From Dipteris shenzhenensis (lineage: Eukaryota > Polypodiophyta > Polypodiopsida > Gleicheniales), in assembly GCA_047967505.1 (NCBI GenBank), contig CM106541.1: DNA of 64,000 bases. The stretch is one strand, 5' to 3'. The position numbers and the translations under genes are program-made. The stretch's first letter is position 1; the number at the start of each line of letters is the position of its first letter. A model generated the notes under the pieces. That model saw nothing but the letters and a program-made list of their open reading frames with translations. It did no database searches and had not been told where the DNA came from. Of this stretch, positions 11,276 to 22,373 are shown in pieces.

Positions 11276-12010
11276 GTTCAGCCCTTATGCATTTGACCTT
11301 GGCTGGATCCACACGAATTCCATCCCTGCTCACAATATGACCAAGATACACCACCTCTTCTGCCATGAAAGTGCACTTGTTGGCTTTAGCATAAAGCTGA
11401 TGCAACCTCATAAGTTCCAGCACTCACTTGACATGTCTAATGTGTTCCTGCTTATCCTTGCTATAAATGAGGATGTCATAAAAAAAACGAGCACACATTT
11501 GTAAAGAAGGGGCGGTAAAATCTTGGTCATGAGTGCCTGGAAGATCACAGCCCTGAACAGCGTCTATTTCATGAGTGCGGTGTAACATGAGTTTACAGAT
11601 ATGTCGGATTCCGATTCTATCTCGACTAATCCCTTCTGAACCTGATGTATTTGTGGGTATTTCGAGGAATAGGTACTGGCTGAGGGAAATTATGAGCGTT
11701 ACGTTCATGCATTTCAACCAATCACAGCCTAGGACGACATCTATTGGGCCCATATCCAATGCCAAGAGATCACCTGCAAATTCATAATCATTAGAGAACT
11801 TGATTCTTGCATCTTGGCAAACATATCTGTTGATTCTATGCTGTCCATTTGCCACCTCTACTCTCAGCCCATCCTTTTCGTCCACAGGAGCATTACCACT
11901 AGCATCATAGTTACCAAGGAACAGGAATGTTCCAAAAATTTGGGTGTCGGTACGGGAACGTTTCGAGAAGGGGGAACGGGGAAACGGGAACCAGAACTCC
12001 ACGTCTCCTT
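11276..12010 (-). pseudogene. Inverted gypsy protease and RT fragment
   Basis: Read on the minus strand: VEVANGQHRINRYVCQDARI and LALDMGPIDVVLGCDWL are gypsy protease. After loss of most of RT come FYDILIYSKDKQEHIRHVK and YAKANKCTF...YLGHIVSRDGIRVDPAKVK, the RT palm end. At 11275-11282 the RT frame runs straight into the antisense of the gag zinc knuckle. This shows the block is inverted relative to gag. Confidence 0.85.
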
Positions 12011-12017
12011 ACACCTA

Positions 12018-12640
12018 GCACTGCTTACCATCCTGAGATGCATGGATAGTCAAAAAGGGTGAACAAATGGGTGGAGGAATACTTGAGGCACTTTTGTCAT
12101 GATATACAGAAGTATTGGGATAAGTGGTTGGGTCTAGCTGAATTTTGTTACATTAGTACCAAACACCTTTCTATTGGCTTGAGCCCTTTTGTAGTGAGCC
12201 AATGTATGGATGCAAGGTTGGGATGCTGCCTTTTATTTTAGACATGGCTGTGAAAAATCAGCAAGCAAGAATTGACTTGGAAAGAATGGATGCCCTTCTG
12301 CAATTGGCTAAGAAGAATATGCAGGATGCTCAAGCTAAGTAGAACAAGTATGCAGATGAACGCAGGAGGTATCTTTCTTTTGAAGAAGGAGATTATGTGC
12401 ATTTACGCCTCCACACGAACCGTTATGCCTCGTTGAAAGGCAACACCAACACGCAGCTCGCTCACAGGTATTACGGTCCCTACAAGATCATTTGCAAAGT
12501 GGGAGAGGTGGCTTATGAGTTGGAACTTCCCAGTACCTCCAAGATTCATAATGTTGTCCAGTGTCCTTGCTGAAGCCGCATGTAGGACAATATGTCCATG
12601 TTCTTCTTGAGCAACCACCTATGGATCCCCTATCTCCTAC
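12018..12640 (+). pseudogene. Gypsy integrase C-terminal part
   Basis: TAYHPEMHG-stop-SKRVNKWVEEYL is the late core motif (normally TAYHP..DGQ.E). It is followed by DKWLGLAEFCY and the C-terminal fold: KKNMQDAQAK-stop-NKYADERRR, GDYVHLRLHTNRYASL, RYYGPYKIICKVGEVAYELELP. Two in-frame stops (12056 and 12340) disable it. Confidence 0.85.
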
Positions 12641-12770
12641 CGGGCTGATTAGTAGTTGCTGTATGTTGCACCTTTTCTTGGGACAGCCAGGATGTAAAGT
12701 TTTGAGGGAAAAATTCTATGGAAAGGGATGGCTGTAGTGAAGGGGGGGAAAAAGGCTAATTTAGAGGTCC

Positions 12771-13560
12771 TTTTTTTTTGGGCAAAGAAAGGAACCTTCT
12801 ATTAATGCTTGAAAGACTTCATACAATATAACAGTCCCGAAGGTGCTGAGTATGGAAAAGAATCGGTGAAAGAAAAACCGGCTTGTTCCAGAGGAACCCA
12901 ACTCACTGCCTAGGGGATCTCTGGTACAGGGCTAACAGCCAGGTGGGGGGACTATACAACCAGCTAATCCTTCACAGAGTGAATATCTAAAAAACTCCTG
13001 CAAGCGTAGAATCGAGTGCGCCTCGTGACAGTCGCCCTAGAGCTTGGGGTCCCATGCTCCCAGGTGGAGCAGAGGGTGTAGATGATATCTTGCCAGATGG
13101 TGACCATGTTAGCCGAGAGTGGAACCGGATGCTCACCCATCACCAGACTGCAGCGAGCAACCCAACTGCTCCATGCAGTAATACTGACTACTACCTCCCA
13201 TACGCTATCCTCCTCCGGAGGAGGAGCGAGGCTATCAGGAGGGACCGCCTCATGGAGCTCTATTCCTTGAATGCTTTGACCGTGCATCCGGTAAGTTGGT
13301 CTCCATACGGGTCATAATTTTGAGGGCTCCCATCCAAATCCTCGATGCGCTACGACAGCTCTAGAGGCAATGAGGGATCGTCTCTAGAAAACCAGCAGAG
13401 CAACAATGACACTGCTCCTCCACCTGCATCTGCTCCAACCACGGGCCGATGGGCAAGCCTTCGTGGGCAGCTAGCCAGAAGAAGTAGGAGATCTTCTTTG
13501 GCCGCAAACTGGACCATAACCGCGTCCAAAACCTGGAATGGACATCCCAGGGCACTCTTT
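12771..13560 (-). mobile_element. L1-like LINE 3' end with RT zinc-binding domain
   Basis: The minus-strand frame near 13540-13360 reads WSSLRPKKISYFFWLAAHEG, CHCCSAGFLETIPHCL, then stop-SCRSASRIWMGAL. This is the zf-RVT domain that follows RT in plant L1-type LINEs. The fragment ends on the minus strand in A9 (12771-12779), a poly(A) tail, unlike the other LINEs in this window. It is 5'-truncated at about 13560. Confidence 0.75.
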
Positions 13561-13574
13561 GGGCCCCCCCATGC

Positions 13575-14659
13575 CTCTCCCTCGAAGACTCCCTTCCTTC
13601 CAGTACAGCATGGACGCTCCGTTTCTCCCTCCCCTCCTATCACACGAGGTCAATCAGGTTATCCATGAGGATCTCTTACAGCTACACACATTCCGGACCT
13701 GGTTGAGACCGAGTGAACTCTCAGTGAAGCTTAGCTTCTACAGAGATCATTGCTTACATATCACAGAGGAGGGTTTTGTTGACCCACTAGGATACACATA
13801 GATCTACTTACCCCACTCACTGAGGATCTCTCTCGGGCAGTTCCGGGTCTCTTCACATAGACTTCGTATCGAAAGCGGCAGAGCAGAGCGCCTACTCCGG
13901 GAGAGACGCATATGCACATTATGTGACATGCAGGAGGTTGAGATTGAGGAGCACTTCATCTTCAGGTGTTGTGTTTACTATGAGATCCGAGGGCGTTTCT
14001 ACTATCTCTTTAGAGATTGCTATGGGGTTTTGGCCCGTTTCCTCTCCTACCCAGACCAGAGGTGTTTGGCTGGCTTCATTCATGGGGTACTCAGACACTG
14101 CAAGAGGATACTTCGAGCACGGAGACAGAAGCATACTTCTTCCTTGGCTGATCCCTATCAGAGCTCTATCATGGAGTTTTTTCAGCCAGATCACATGGAC
14201 TCCCACGAGGCGAGGCCTTGACATGACCGGGACCCAGAGCTAGTGACCCGATAGCTCAGACAAAGGGTTGACACGTAGATTACACTTGGGGACATCCCCT
14301 CCCTGTTTAGAGTCGGAGCTCGGCCGATAAGGGTTACTATAGCCCTTGTGCAGAGTTATAACCAAGAGGCGTGCCTGGGCCGCACCCGTGAGTGGCCGAC
14401 AACACTCTATCGCTGATTTCATGCCTCCATTGCCTCATCCACCTTGATGTCCTATGATGATGATGATGAGATTGATATATAGTCGATCACCGACATGACT
14501 ATGTTGTCCTTAGTACTTAGTTCTACCATTCTGCATTTTCTGCATTTTGCATTGGTGTGGATGCTTGTTTAGTAACTCCACCACCACAGCTCATCTGTAC
14601 CAAGATTTTCACATTGTCATAGACCCATCGGCCTTTTGAAGACTTTAATAAACTTTCTT

Positions 14660-14692
<33 letters not shown>
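13575..14692 (+). mobile_element. LINE family 1, 3' fragment
   Basis: The plus-strand frames encode the family 1 C-terminus: RLPSFQYSMDAP, LLQLHTFRTWLRPSELSVKL, GFVDPLGYT, RICTLCDMQEVEIEEHF (zinc-finger-like Cys/His), YYEIRGRFYYLFRDCYG. It ends CTTTAATAAACTTTCTTTC then (CT)n at 14660-14694. The 5' part is missing and stops are present (13799, 14220). Confidence 0.85.
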
Positions 14693-14699
<7 letters not shown>

Positions 14700-14721
14700 G
14701 GGTGGGGGTAACACCAAAGAC

Positions 14722-14895
14722 ATTATAGAATCAGAGGGAGGTAAAATTGTTACATAATATTTATCGCTTTGGGATAGGGTAGTTGGGTGTTCCAATTCGT
14801 GTCTCTCCATTATAGAATCAGAGGGAGGTAAAATTGTTACGTAATATTTATCGCTTTGGGATAGGGTAGTTGGGTGTTCCAATTCGTGTGTCTCA
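14722..14895. repeat. Direct tandem duplication, unit 87 bp
   Basis: ATTATAGAATCAGAGGGAGG at 14722 recurs at 14809. The two copies are almost identical (TACATAAT/TACGTAAT). It lies between the LINE tail and the copia LTR. Confidence 0.9.
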
Positions 14896-14910
14896 CATAG
14901 AGCATAGTTG

Positions 14911-15157
14911 GGCACATAGCAGAAGGAGGTACAAACATGGAGTAGAACGTTGAAAGCCGTCACATCAACAACTATGAAATGAAAGTACAAAGTACAAAAT
15001 AAAGGAGAACCCTAGGACAGTGTCCTAGTGGTACCACTAGTACTAGGTGTCATAAGACACTAAAAGTACTAGGTGACCTAAGTGCCAATAACTAAAGCTA
15101 TATGGCACATACCAGGGCCCAGAAGGCATCAATACGATCAGGAGATGATGGCCTACA
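14911..15157 (-). repeat. 3' LTR of copia element 2
   Basis: It matches 22209-22373 from GAAGGAGGTACAAAC to GATGATGGCCTACA but contains ~70 bp absent from the right copy (around 14965-15035, with the palindrome CTAGGACAGTGTCCTAG). The outer end is uncertain by several bases. The minus-strand purine tract GATGGGGGTT abuts it at 15158-15167. Confidence 0.8.
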
Positions 15158-15284
15158 AACCCCCATCCATGGTATGGCCTGAAGTATTCTGGAAACATCT
15201 CAGAATACTTGGTATTTTTTGGTCATGGTGGCACATGTTCATCCCAAGGGATATAGCCACCTATGAATGTACAAGGTAGCTAGA

Positions 15285-16659
15285 TCATGTAACAAAGGGA
15301 ACCGAGTGTAAAGCCTGTCGAAAGACTTCAAACTTGGGACGAGGAAGTGCCTTTGTAAATAGATCTGCTATGTTGTCCTCTGTGGGAAGGTAGGACAACT
15401 CTATGTCTCTTGCTGACAACCGCTCTCGAACATAATGATAGTGAACCTCAATGTGCTTGGTACGTGCATGAAACACTGGATTATGTGCAATGGCCAAAGC
15501 ACTCTGGCTGTCAGTGTAGACCATAGTGGAGGATGTCTAGCGGATACCAAGATCTACAAGTAACTCTCGAAGCCAGACACACTCTACTGTAGTGGTGAAG
15601 GGCTGCCTTGTACTCAGCTGGATGTGGCAACTGTTGGTTGCTTCTTGCTGAGCCAAGAGATACATGAACTGCCAAGAAAAAAACAGTTGCCGGTATGTGA
15701 CACTCTGGTGTCGGAACAACCTGCCTAGTCACTATCTGTGTAAGTGAACCCTGATGGTGACCATAGAAGAGGGCTAAATCCTGAGTGCCTCTGAGATATT
15801 TGAAGACTCTCTCCACTGCCTGCCAATATTGTGTAAATTGGGCATGTGCATGAACTTGCTGAGCTGGGATACTGCATACTGTAAGTTAGGTTTGGTGTGG
15901 CACAAGTAAATGAGACATCCAACAGCCTGCTGGTAAAGAGTGATATCACATGGTGGGTTCCCATGAGGAGCTGAAAATTTGAAGCCAGGGTCCACTGGAG
16001 TAGAGATTGGCTTGCAATCCACTGGAGTAGAGATTGGCTTGCAATCCTCAAACTGAAAATGATCAAGGAGTTGTCCAATATACTTTCACTGTGACATCAT
16101 AATAACCCCCTCAACATGAGCAAACTGAATGCCCCAAATAATAGTGCAGCTGTCCCATGTCTGACATTTCAAAAGCTTGCTGCAAATCAGCCTTGAAAGC
16201 TGCAATATGCTGAGTATCAGGGCGTGCCCGTGATCAGCATGCCATCCACATATAAAATCAGCACTAAAAAATCAGATCCACTCCCACGGACATAAAGAGT
16301 GGGTTCTGTTGGGCTATTCTGAAAACCAAGGGATAGTAAGTGTGCATGAATTTTAGCATACCATGTCTTGGGTGCCTGCTTCAAACCATAAAGGGCTTTT
16401 CTCAGCTGGCATACCTTGTTTTCAGAGCCAACAATCTCAAAACCAGGAGGTCATAAACTTCTTCTTGCAGATCCCCATGAACTTGCCAATGGTGATGGGC
16501 TGCAATGGCAATGACACATTTGATAGTAGTAATCCTGGAAGTGGGAGCAAAGGTGTCCTCAAAGTCAATGCCTTGTTGTTGGGCATACCCTTTTGCAACA
16601 AGACGGGCTTTGTGTCGATCTATTGTAACATGCAACGGTAATCTGATCGTGTAATTCAC
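15285..16659 (-). pseudogene. Copia 2 RT and RNase H remnants
   Basis: RT resumes after the solo LTR with IDRHKARLVAKGYAQQ and TFAPTSRITTIKCVIAIAA, but the motif holding the first catalytic Asp (QLD.KTAFLN) is deleted. The polymerase motif near 16241 reads YVDG instead of YVDD. Later frames show PISTPVDPGFKF, LIYLCHTKPNLQYAVS and, at 15524-15285, the RNase H end (YTDSQSALAIA, HIEVHYHYVRERL, DLFTKALPR). There are several frameshifts; it is inactive. Confidence 0.88.
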
Positions 16660-16732
16660 AGCAAGACCTTCTTTAAACCTTTAGCGAGGAATTAACGTTG
16701 TTTACCATAGAGAGAGAAAGGAAATGAGGGTA

Positions 16733-17605
16733 GAGAAAGAAAGAAAGAAAGTAAGAAAGAAAGTTTATTAAAGTCTTCGGGAGACCGTGAAGGTCTATGA
16801 GACTAAAGATAACTGATACAATGAGCATAACGGTGGCGGTCTCAAAACGGGCCAGCCAACCGTTTCAACAACAAAGAGGTTATGAAGGACTGTGTGTCTA
16901 GTCCTGATACAAAAATATGTGTCTACCTCCAGATGATACAAAAAAGAAGGGAGGGGCACCAAAAATGGGGCAGAGGGGGGAGATACAATATACATGTGCA
17001 GGTGGTGATCGTCAGAGACCAATCATAGAGGGGCCGTCAAATGGGAGGTCGGAAAAAACCCTGGGATAGATGATTGGCCTCTGACGTCACGCGGCCTAGT
17101 CGAGCTCGGTTGTCGGGGGCGGCGGGTGGCCCTGTGGATGAGGGCAACGGTAACCCCGGTGGGCAGAGAGCAGAGACAAGATGTCATGGACCTAGATGTG
17201 TGAGTCTGTCCGCTGGCGCAGCTGTCGTGGCTTTGGCTCTCGCTCACGTCCGCGTCGTTGGCTAGACTGAGAAGAGGTATCCTGTGACTGGAAGAAGTCA
17301 GTGATAGGCCGTTGGGTGTCCTCACGCTGTGTGCGCTGCTCGTGTCGCCGTGCTCGGAGAGAGGTATCTCGGTGGCGAGTCATCTCATGTAGGAAAGCGG
17401 CTAGGCATTGTTGATCTGGGAACTGCAGCATGTGTGGGAGGGAGCCGAATCCGTCGTGGAAGAGGCAGTGGTACCGGCCTCGAATGGCATAATAGATAGG
17501 ACATCTGAAAGCAAAGTGCTCCTCCGACTCGATCTTTGCAAGTCGCAAAGTGGGCAAAGGCGGTCCTCTCGTGGGATACCCTTTGCGCGTCCACTCTCGA
17601 TCCGT
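16733..17605 (-). mobile_element. LINE family 1, 3' fragment inside the solo LTR
   Basis: The minus strand encodes RIESGRAKGIPREDRLCPLC, then ESEEHFAFRCPIYYAIRGRY, FPDQQCLAAFLHEMTRHRD and ITDFFQSQDTSSQSSQRRGR. It ends CCCGAAGACTTTAATAAAC followed by (CTTT)n (on the plus strand AAAGAAAG at 16735-16770). Closely related to the plus-strand copy at 53.6-54.5 kb. The 5' truncation is near 17605. Confidence 0.85.
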
Positions 17606-18220
17606 AATCGACAACCGATCGGGTCCTTGTACCCACTGAGGGCCCCCTCCCTCAATCAGGGGAGAATTTGCTTTATACATGGAGAGCTGAGAAATGCAAA
17701 GAACACTCTTCGAGAGAGCACGGAACGTGGTTTTGAAGAGCTCACTGTGCACATGTATAGCAGACCCAAAGACTTGAGAGGCAAGGCCAACCAATACCGA
17801 GACCTTAATGCTGTCCATGCTGACGATGTAGGACGCTTTTGCAAGGCAAGGAAGAGGCTTGTGCTGTCCATCGGAATGCAGATTTACTGCGTGAGTGAGA
17901 GAGTGAGAGCTAGGAGTGATAGATCCTATAAGAGAGCTGAGAGATGACTGAAATAAAGAGCTGAGAATGTGTAAAACTGTAAGAGATAACTGAAAAGAGC
18001 TGCTGAAACAGACCCCAAACCTTACTCCGTTCGCTGTCCCGACTCCCCATCTGATGCACTGTGTGAACACCTTCCTAGAGGGTTGAACTGATGCCAAAGG
18101 CTGAGGCTGGTCAGAGGGCCACTGGGGGTGAGTGTCAGGCTGTTCAGAGGGGGCTGAGGAGGAGCTGTAGGAGGCTGAAGTGCTGGGATAACTGAATGAG
18201 GAAAGAGGGCCTGGAGGCCC

Positions 18221-18231
18221 TCTATTTATAG
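18221..18231 (-). promoter_or_regulatory. TATA box of the solo LTR
   Basis: The minus strand reads CCCTATAAATAGAGGG, a strong TATA box ~520 bp into the LTR, followed by CCTCATTC. It would drive the retrotransposon transcript on the minus strand. Whether it is still used is unknown. Confidence 0.6.
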
Positions 18232-18252
18232 GGCTTTTGGGGTTGGTTGGCT

Positions 18253-18397
18253 GGCCCCATAAATGGCAGCCCTAGGTCCCATAAATGCCAGCCCTAGGCC
18301 CCATAAAGGCCGCCGTAAATGCCAGCCCTAGGCCCCATAAATGCCAGCCCTAGGCCCCATTAAGGCAGCCCTAGGCCCCATAAATGGCAGCCTAGGG
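18253..18397. repeat. Minisatellite in the LTR, ~22-bp units
   Basis: About six imperfect copies of GGCCCCATAAATGCCAGCCCTA lie just upstream (on the minus strand) of the TATA box. They could be an LTR enhancer array or simple expansion. Confidence 0.8.
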
Positions 18398-18753
18398 AGG
18401 GGTGCAGGGTAGCCTAAAAAGGCAGCCCTTCCCCTGCCATTCTCTTCACTTGTTCCAGCCCTGAGGGGGCCCAGAAGGGCTCCTATCCTAGGCTGGACCG
18501 AAACATATCCCTAAACCTAAGACGGAAACACTACCCTACAGTTCTCCAGTGGGTACTAGTGAACAAGGACTGATCTTCTGACTTGACCTAAGGCTGAGAG
18601 ATTGACTTACGTAGCTTGTGCTTGACTTTCCCCGGACAAGGGCTCACAAAGGGGTCATAGCATACGACAAAATCTCCTAATAGGGAACTATTACACACTT
18701 GTCGATGTAGCCAGTGTGTCACTTTGCACCCAAGTGCAGGGGTGCATGTGACA

Positions 18754-19775
18754 TCTGTGCTGCCATCAGATTTCCTTTTTAATTTGTAGACCCATCGGGT
18801 ACCGATGGCATGCTTGCTAGGAGGTAGATCTACTAATTCCCATGTGTCATTTTTGGCAATAGATTGTAGCTCAGCTCTCATTGCATCCATCCACTCTTTG
18901 CTGTCAAAAGCATCTTTATGGCACAAAGGCTCTTCATTGCAAGCTGTAGCAAGGAGTGCAAACTCAAGAAAGTGACCATGCATCTGTCTATTCCCTGATC
19001 TTGTCCGGGCAGCAAGAGGTTTATCTTGTTTGCTGTCCCTCAATGTGTCAAGAAGCCATCTGGGAACTTGCCCTTGCTGTCTATTGACAGCTCTTTCTTC
19101 AATCACTGCATCATGAATATTGGGATCATTTTGTGCTGGAAGAGGAACCAGCAAATCAGCATGGGTTGCTGGCTGATCATTGCTTGTTGGAGGGCCTCTA
19201 GGAGGCTCATGTTGCTGGTCAAAGTCCCCCCCCGAGGGAAGAAGAGGTAACCAAGAGTCAAAGGCATCAAACATGTCAACTTCTGGCTTAGCTTTGCAGT
19301 CCACAAGAGGAGAAGCTGAATGTTCAGCAAATATTACATCTCTACTGACAATAATCTTCCCAGTATTTGGTTGGTACAACCGATACTCTCTGCTCTCCTG
19401 GATGTAACCAATAAATATGCATTTGATTGCCTTATCATCAAGCTTATGTCTCAGCTGAGATGGTACATGGACATATGCAAGAGACCCAAAAACTCTCATG
19501 TGGGAAAGTGAAGGCTTCCTGCCTTTCCATGCTTCATAAGATGTAACAGTCCTCAATGCCCTTGTAGGTGATCTATTCAGCACACACTTAGCACACATCA
19601 CTGCATCAAGCCAAAATTTATTGGGCAAGGACTTGGCCTTAAGCATGCATCTAGCCATCTCCATAGTGGACGTGTTCTTTCTTTCAAGAACAGGATTATG
19701 CTGAGGAGTGTAAGGAGTAGTACATGAGTGAACAATTCCCTGTGAAGACAAAAATGCATCAAACTCGTTTGACAT
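18754..19775 (-). pseudogene. Copia 2 integrase C-part and RT N-terminus
   Basis: This is the longest open stretch of copia 2. It shows the integrase core end (SSQGIVHSCTTPYTPQHN, LPNKFWLDAVMCAKCVLNR, GRKPSLSHMRVFGSLAYVHV, KIIVSRDVIF), a linker (DALVPRWLL-like), then the RT start (DAMRAELQSIAKNDTWELVD, HAIGTRWVYKLKRKSDGS). At 18754 homology stops at the solo LTR. The open frame continues to 18588 only by chance. Confidence 0.9.
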
Positions 19776-19840
19776 ATTCTGCCCCCCTATTTGTGTTGAG
19801 GGTGACAGAAAAGCATGAGAACACTTCAGATTTGGCTTTT

Positions 19841-19970
19841 AAAGCATATACCCAGCAATATCTTGTGAAGTCATCAATTAGAGTCATGAAATATACCCAT
19901 CAATATACCCAGCAATAAAGCATATACCTAGCAATATCTTGTGAAGCCATCAATTAGAGTTATGAAATAT
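19841..19970. repeat. Local direct duplication in copia 2 integrase
   Basis: AAAGCATATACC(C/T)AGCAATA starts at 19841 and again at 19917 (period 76). Each copy covers ~54 bp of the integrase core. This breaks the integrase frame between 19928 and 19775. Confidence 0.85.
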
Positions 19971-20200
19971 TTGTACCCACCAATGGCATTTTTTCTCATT
20001 GGGCCAAAGACATCACTGTGCACTAGCTGCAATTTCCTTTGTGAGAATTTTGGACAATCTTTTTGAAAAGGAAACCGATGCATCTTACCCAAAAGACAAC
20101 CCTCACACACATGTTTGGAAACTGTGTGAGTTTGAGGTACATCATTTGCCATGCCCTGTGAATGTAACTTGGCAAGAGCTCTATAATTTAGATGATTCAT
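19928..20200 (-). pseudogene. Copia 2 GAG-pre-integrase and integrase start
   Basis: It encodes HLNYRALAKLHSQGM, the zinc-binding CEGCLLGKMHRFPF and the integrase start LVHSDVFGPM...KYFITLIDGFTRY. These are the HHCC-type region and first catalytic Asp region of copia integrase. The frame ends in the local duplication. Confidence 0.88.
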
Positions 20201-20912
20201 TCTCTCATGCCAAAGATGAGTTTTAGCAAGGTGTGAATCTGAAATAGCATATAATTCAATAGAAAGTGCAGCTGAGTGATAATCAAGGTGATAAAGCCCC
20301 TTTTTTAAAGTGCCAGTGAGAACTATGTATCACGAAGATCATATACTAGGCATCTGTATCCATCAAAAATCACTCTGAAACCTGAAGTGGCAATTGCTGA
20401 AATTGAAATCAAGTTGACTTTTTCCAGGCACAAAAAGAACATTTGTCAAAGTGACAGGATGGCTTGAAATGGATGTGAGCTACACATCTCCAATTCCTTT
20501 TACAGCATAGGAAGTATTATTAGCACATGTGACAGTCCCCCCTCGAGGAGCATTAGCCAAGGAATGAAACAACTGTCTGCAAGAGATTACGTGCTTGGAA
20601 GCATCACTATCAAAATACCAAGACTGAGCATCATTAGCAGAAAAGGATGCATCAACTTTGGAGGGATCAAAAGAGCAATGGACAGGCCATGCCCAATCAT
20701 CTTGGAGAGCATGTGCCTCATTGCGAACCTGGTAAAGAAAAGCTAGCTTATCCCAAGCATCCTTTGCTGTCCTGCATGACCGGATGTGTGGAATAATGAT
20801 TCTCTTGCATGATAAGGCAATACATGAGTATGCATTTGCATCTCTGGAGTCCCATCTGATCTGATCTCGAGTAGTAGTAGTAGTAGTGACAGGAGTACTA
20901 GAGGAAGAAGAG

Positions 20913-21122
20913 TCAGGAAGATTCCCCCACGGAGGAGTGCGAGCAGTAGGGGCCAGCTACTTGAGCATTGGCTGGCCTCAAATCAATGCCTGAAACAATA
21001 TTCCAAAAGTTTCTTGCAACTAGGATATGCTTCATAAGGCAGGACCACATAGGATAGTTGGTGCCATCCAACTTATCATCTTCACGGAGAACGCCAAATA
21101 AATCATTGTTGTTGCCAGCCAT
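20913..21122 (-). pseudogene. Copia 2 gag N-terminus
   Basis: The likely start is the ATG at 21122-21120, because MAGNNNDLFGVLREDDKLDG then NYPMWSCLMKHILVARNFW matches the copia gag N-terminus and the gag at 36 kb. The frame is lost after ~22 codons of linker. Gag homology continues in pieces down to ~20560. Confidence 0.85.
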
Positions 21123-22182
21123 TGTAAAAAGCACAAGTAAAAGTGCACTGACCAAGTGATGCAAAAATAGCCTCAAGGCTTTCAACTACAAATGTGACCA
21201 AATGAGATCACTGCAAATAGAAGCTAAGGCAAAAACCCCACAATCTGAAAGGGCAAAATGGTCAAAAAGAGGGCAAATGTGGAAAAGCCCCAAATTAAGC
21301 TGCAACTTTGCAATGTGACCAAATGTCTTGCAATGTTCTGCAATTTCTTGTACATTTCATTGAAAACCACCAATTTCAGATCAAAGCAGGTAAATGTCAC
21401 TGCTATTTGAGCAAATGTGGCAAAATAACCTGCAAATTTGAGAATATCCTGCAATCTGACTGCAATGTCTTGCAAAAATGCCAAAATAGACCAATCTGAC
21501 TGCTAGAGATAGCAAATGTCAGATTCTCTCACTCAAATTGAGAGAAAAAGTACTTGCAAATCTGCCAAAGGCCTTGTCCTTTGCAAAATTGAAGCTCAAT
21601 GTAAAAAGCCTCAATTTCTAAAGGGCAAATTGCAGCAAAAGAAGCCAAATTAAGGAAAAGGCGCCAAAAATTGCTGCAAATTGACAATTTGACGTCAAAG
21701 CACTCAAAAACCCCAATTTTGGAGATGAAATTGAGCCAAAAAATTGCAAATACTGCAAAAGCCCCCAAAACCTGGGAAGATGGACATGCACAAGTCAAGT
21801 GTGTTGACAAAACGTGCAAAGGTGACCAGGAGCTGAAAACTAGCGCTTTGGTGTCAATTGTACGGACAGATGCGTCAATCTTACGAACGTGTAGGAATGA
21901 CGTGCGTGTATTGAAGCCTTGTAGGTACAAGCGTGTATAGACGACGATGGCTGTATGGATGATTTCGTACGTTGTACGGACAGATGGCACAACTTTGTAC
22001 GAGAGGTGTCTGGTGTTGACGCAAGTTGTACGACGCTAACGCAGTCCACGTAGGCCTTTGTACGGGAGACTGTATGGATATGTACGTACACTTTGCTAAC
22101 ACTGAACGACACCTCCACGCTAGCTTTAGATGCAGGCAATGAAAGCAGCTTGCTCGGAAGCAAAAGGAAATACATAAACCTA

Positions 22183-22194
22183 GCTCTGATACCA
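22183..22194 (-). other. tRNA-iMet primer-binding site of copia 2
   Basis: The minus strand reads TGGTATCAGAGC, one base from the LTR edge at 22196. Confidence 0.9.
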
Positions 22195-22195
22195 C

Positions 22196-22373
22196 TGTAG
22201 GCTCAAGGAAGCGGAAGGAGGTACAAACGTGGAGCAGAATGCTGAAAGCCGTCTAGTACTAGGTGTCATAAGACACTAAAAGTACTAGGTGACCTAAGTG
22301 CCAATAAGTAAAGCTACATGGCACATACTAGGGCCCAGAGGACATCAATACGACTGGGAGATGATGGCCTACA
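22196..22373 (-). repeat. 5' LTR of copia element 2
   Basis: It runs TGTAGGCTC to GATGGCCTACA, so the ends form the inverted repeat TGTAGGC/GCCTACA. It is 178 bp and lacks ~70 bp present in the left LTR. Confidence 0.85.

Larger units (their letters stand above)
9446..12770. mobile_element. Ty3/gypsy-type retrotransposon, rearranged
   Basis: Plus-strand gag (9446-11275) and plus-strand integrase C-terminus (12018-12640) enclose a minus-strand block (11276-12010) with protease and RT fragments. Most of RT, RNase H and the first half of integrase are missing. A purine run (GAAGGGGGGGAAAAAGG, ~12738-12754) is the likely polypurine tract, followed within ~20 bp by the poly(A) end of a LINE at 12771. 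I could not identify LTRs. Confidence 0.82.
16624..18753 (-). mobile_element. Solo LTR (gypsy-like) interrupted by a LINE
   Basis: It begins TGTAACATGCAAC (16624) and ends GGTGCATGTGACA (18753), giving TG..CA ends with a short inverted repeat. It is flanked by TCTAT (16619-16623) and TCTGT (18754-18758), a 5-bp target duplication with one change. The target is the copia 2 RT frame. No internal coding region is present, so it is best read as a solo LTR of ~1.25 kb plus a nested LINE of ~0.87 kb. The family is inferred only from LTR form. Confidence 0.75.
14911..22373 (-). mobile_element. Ty1/copia element 2, with nested insertions
   Basis: LTR sequence at both ends, a primer-binding site at 22183-22194 and minus-strand order gag (21.1 kb), pre-integrase (20.2 kb), integrase/RT N-part (19.8-18.75 kb), RT (16.6 kb), RNase H (15.5 kb). 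A solo LTR with its own nested LINE splits the RT frame between codons for GS and IDRHKAR. All frames carry lesions. Its left LTR end is unclear, so no target duplication was found. Confidence 0.9.

Noticed and set aside
17408-17947. 179-codon plus-strand frame as a gene
   Set aside because: It is antisense to the LINE C-terminal region and the solo LTR; the minus strand has the conserved motifs.
17660-18097. N-terminal part of the 301-codon minus-strand frame as a new protein
   Set aside because: It is LTR sequence read through into a LINE fragment; the fusion frame is accidental.
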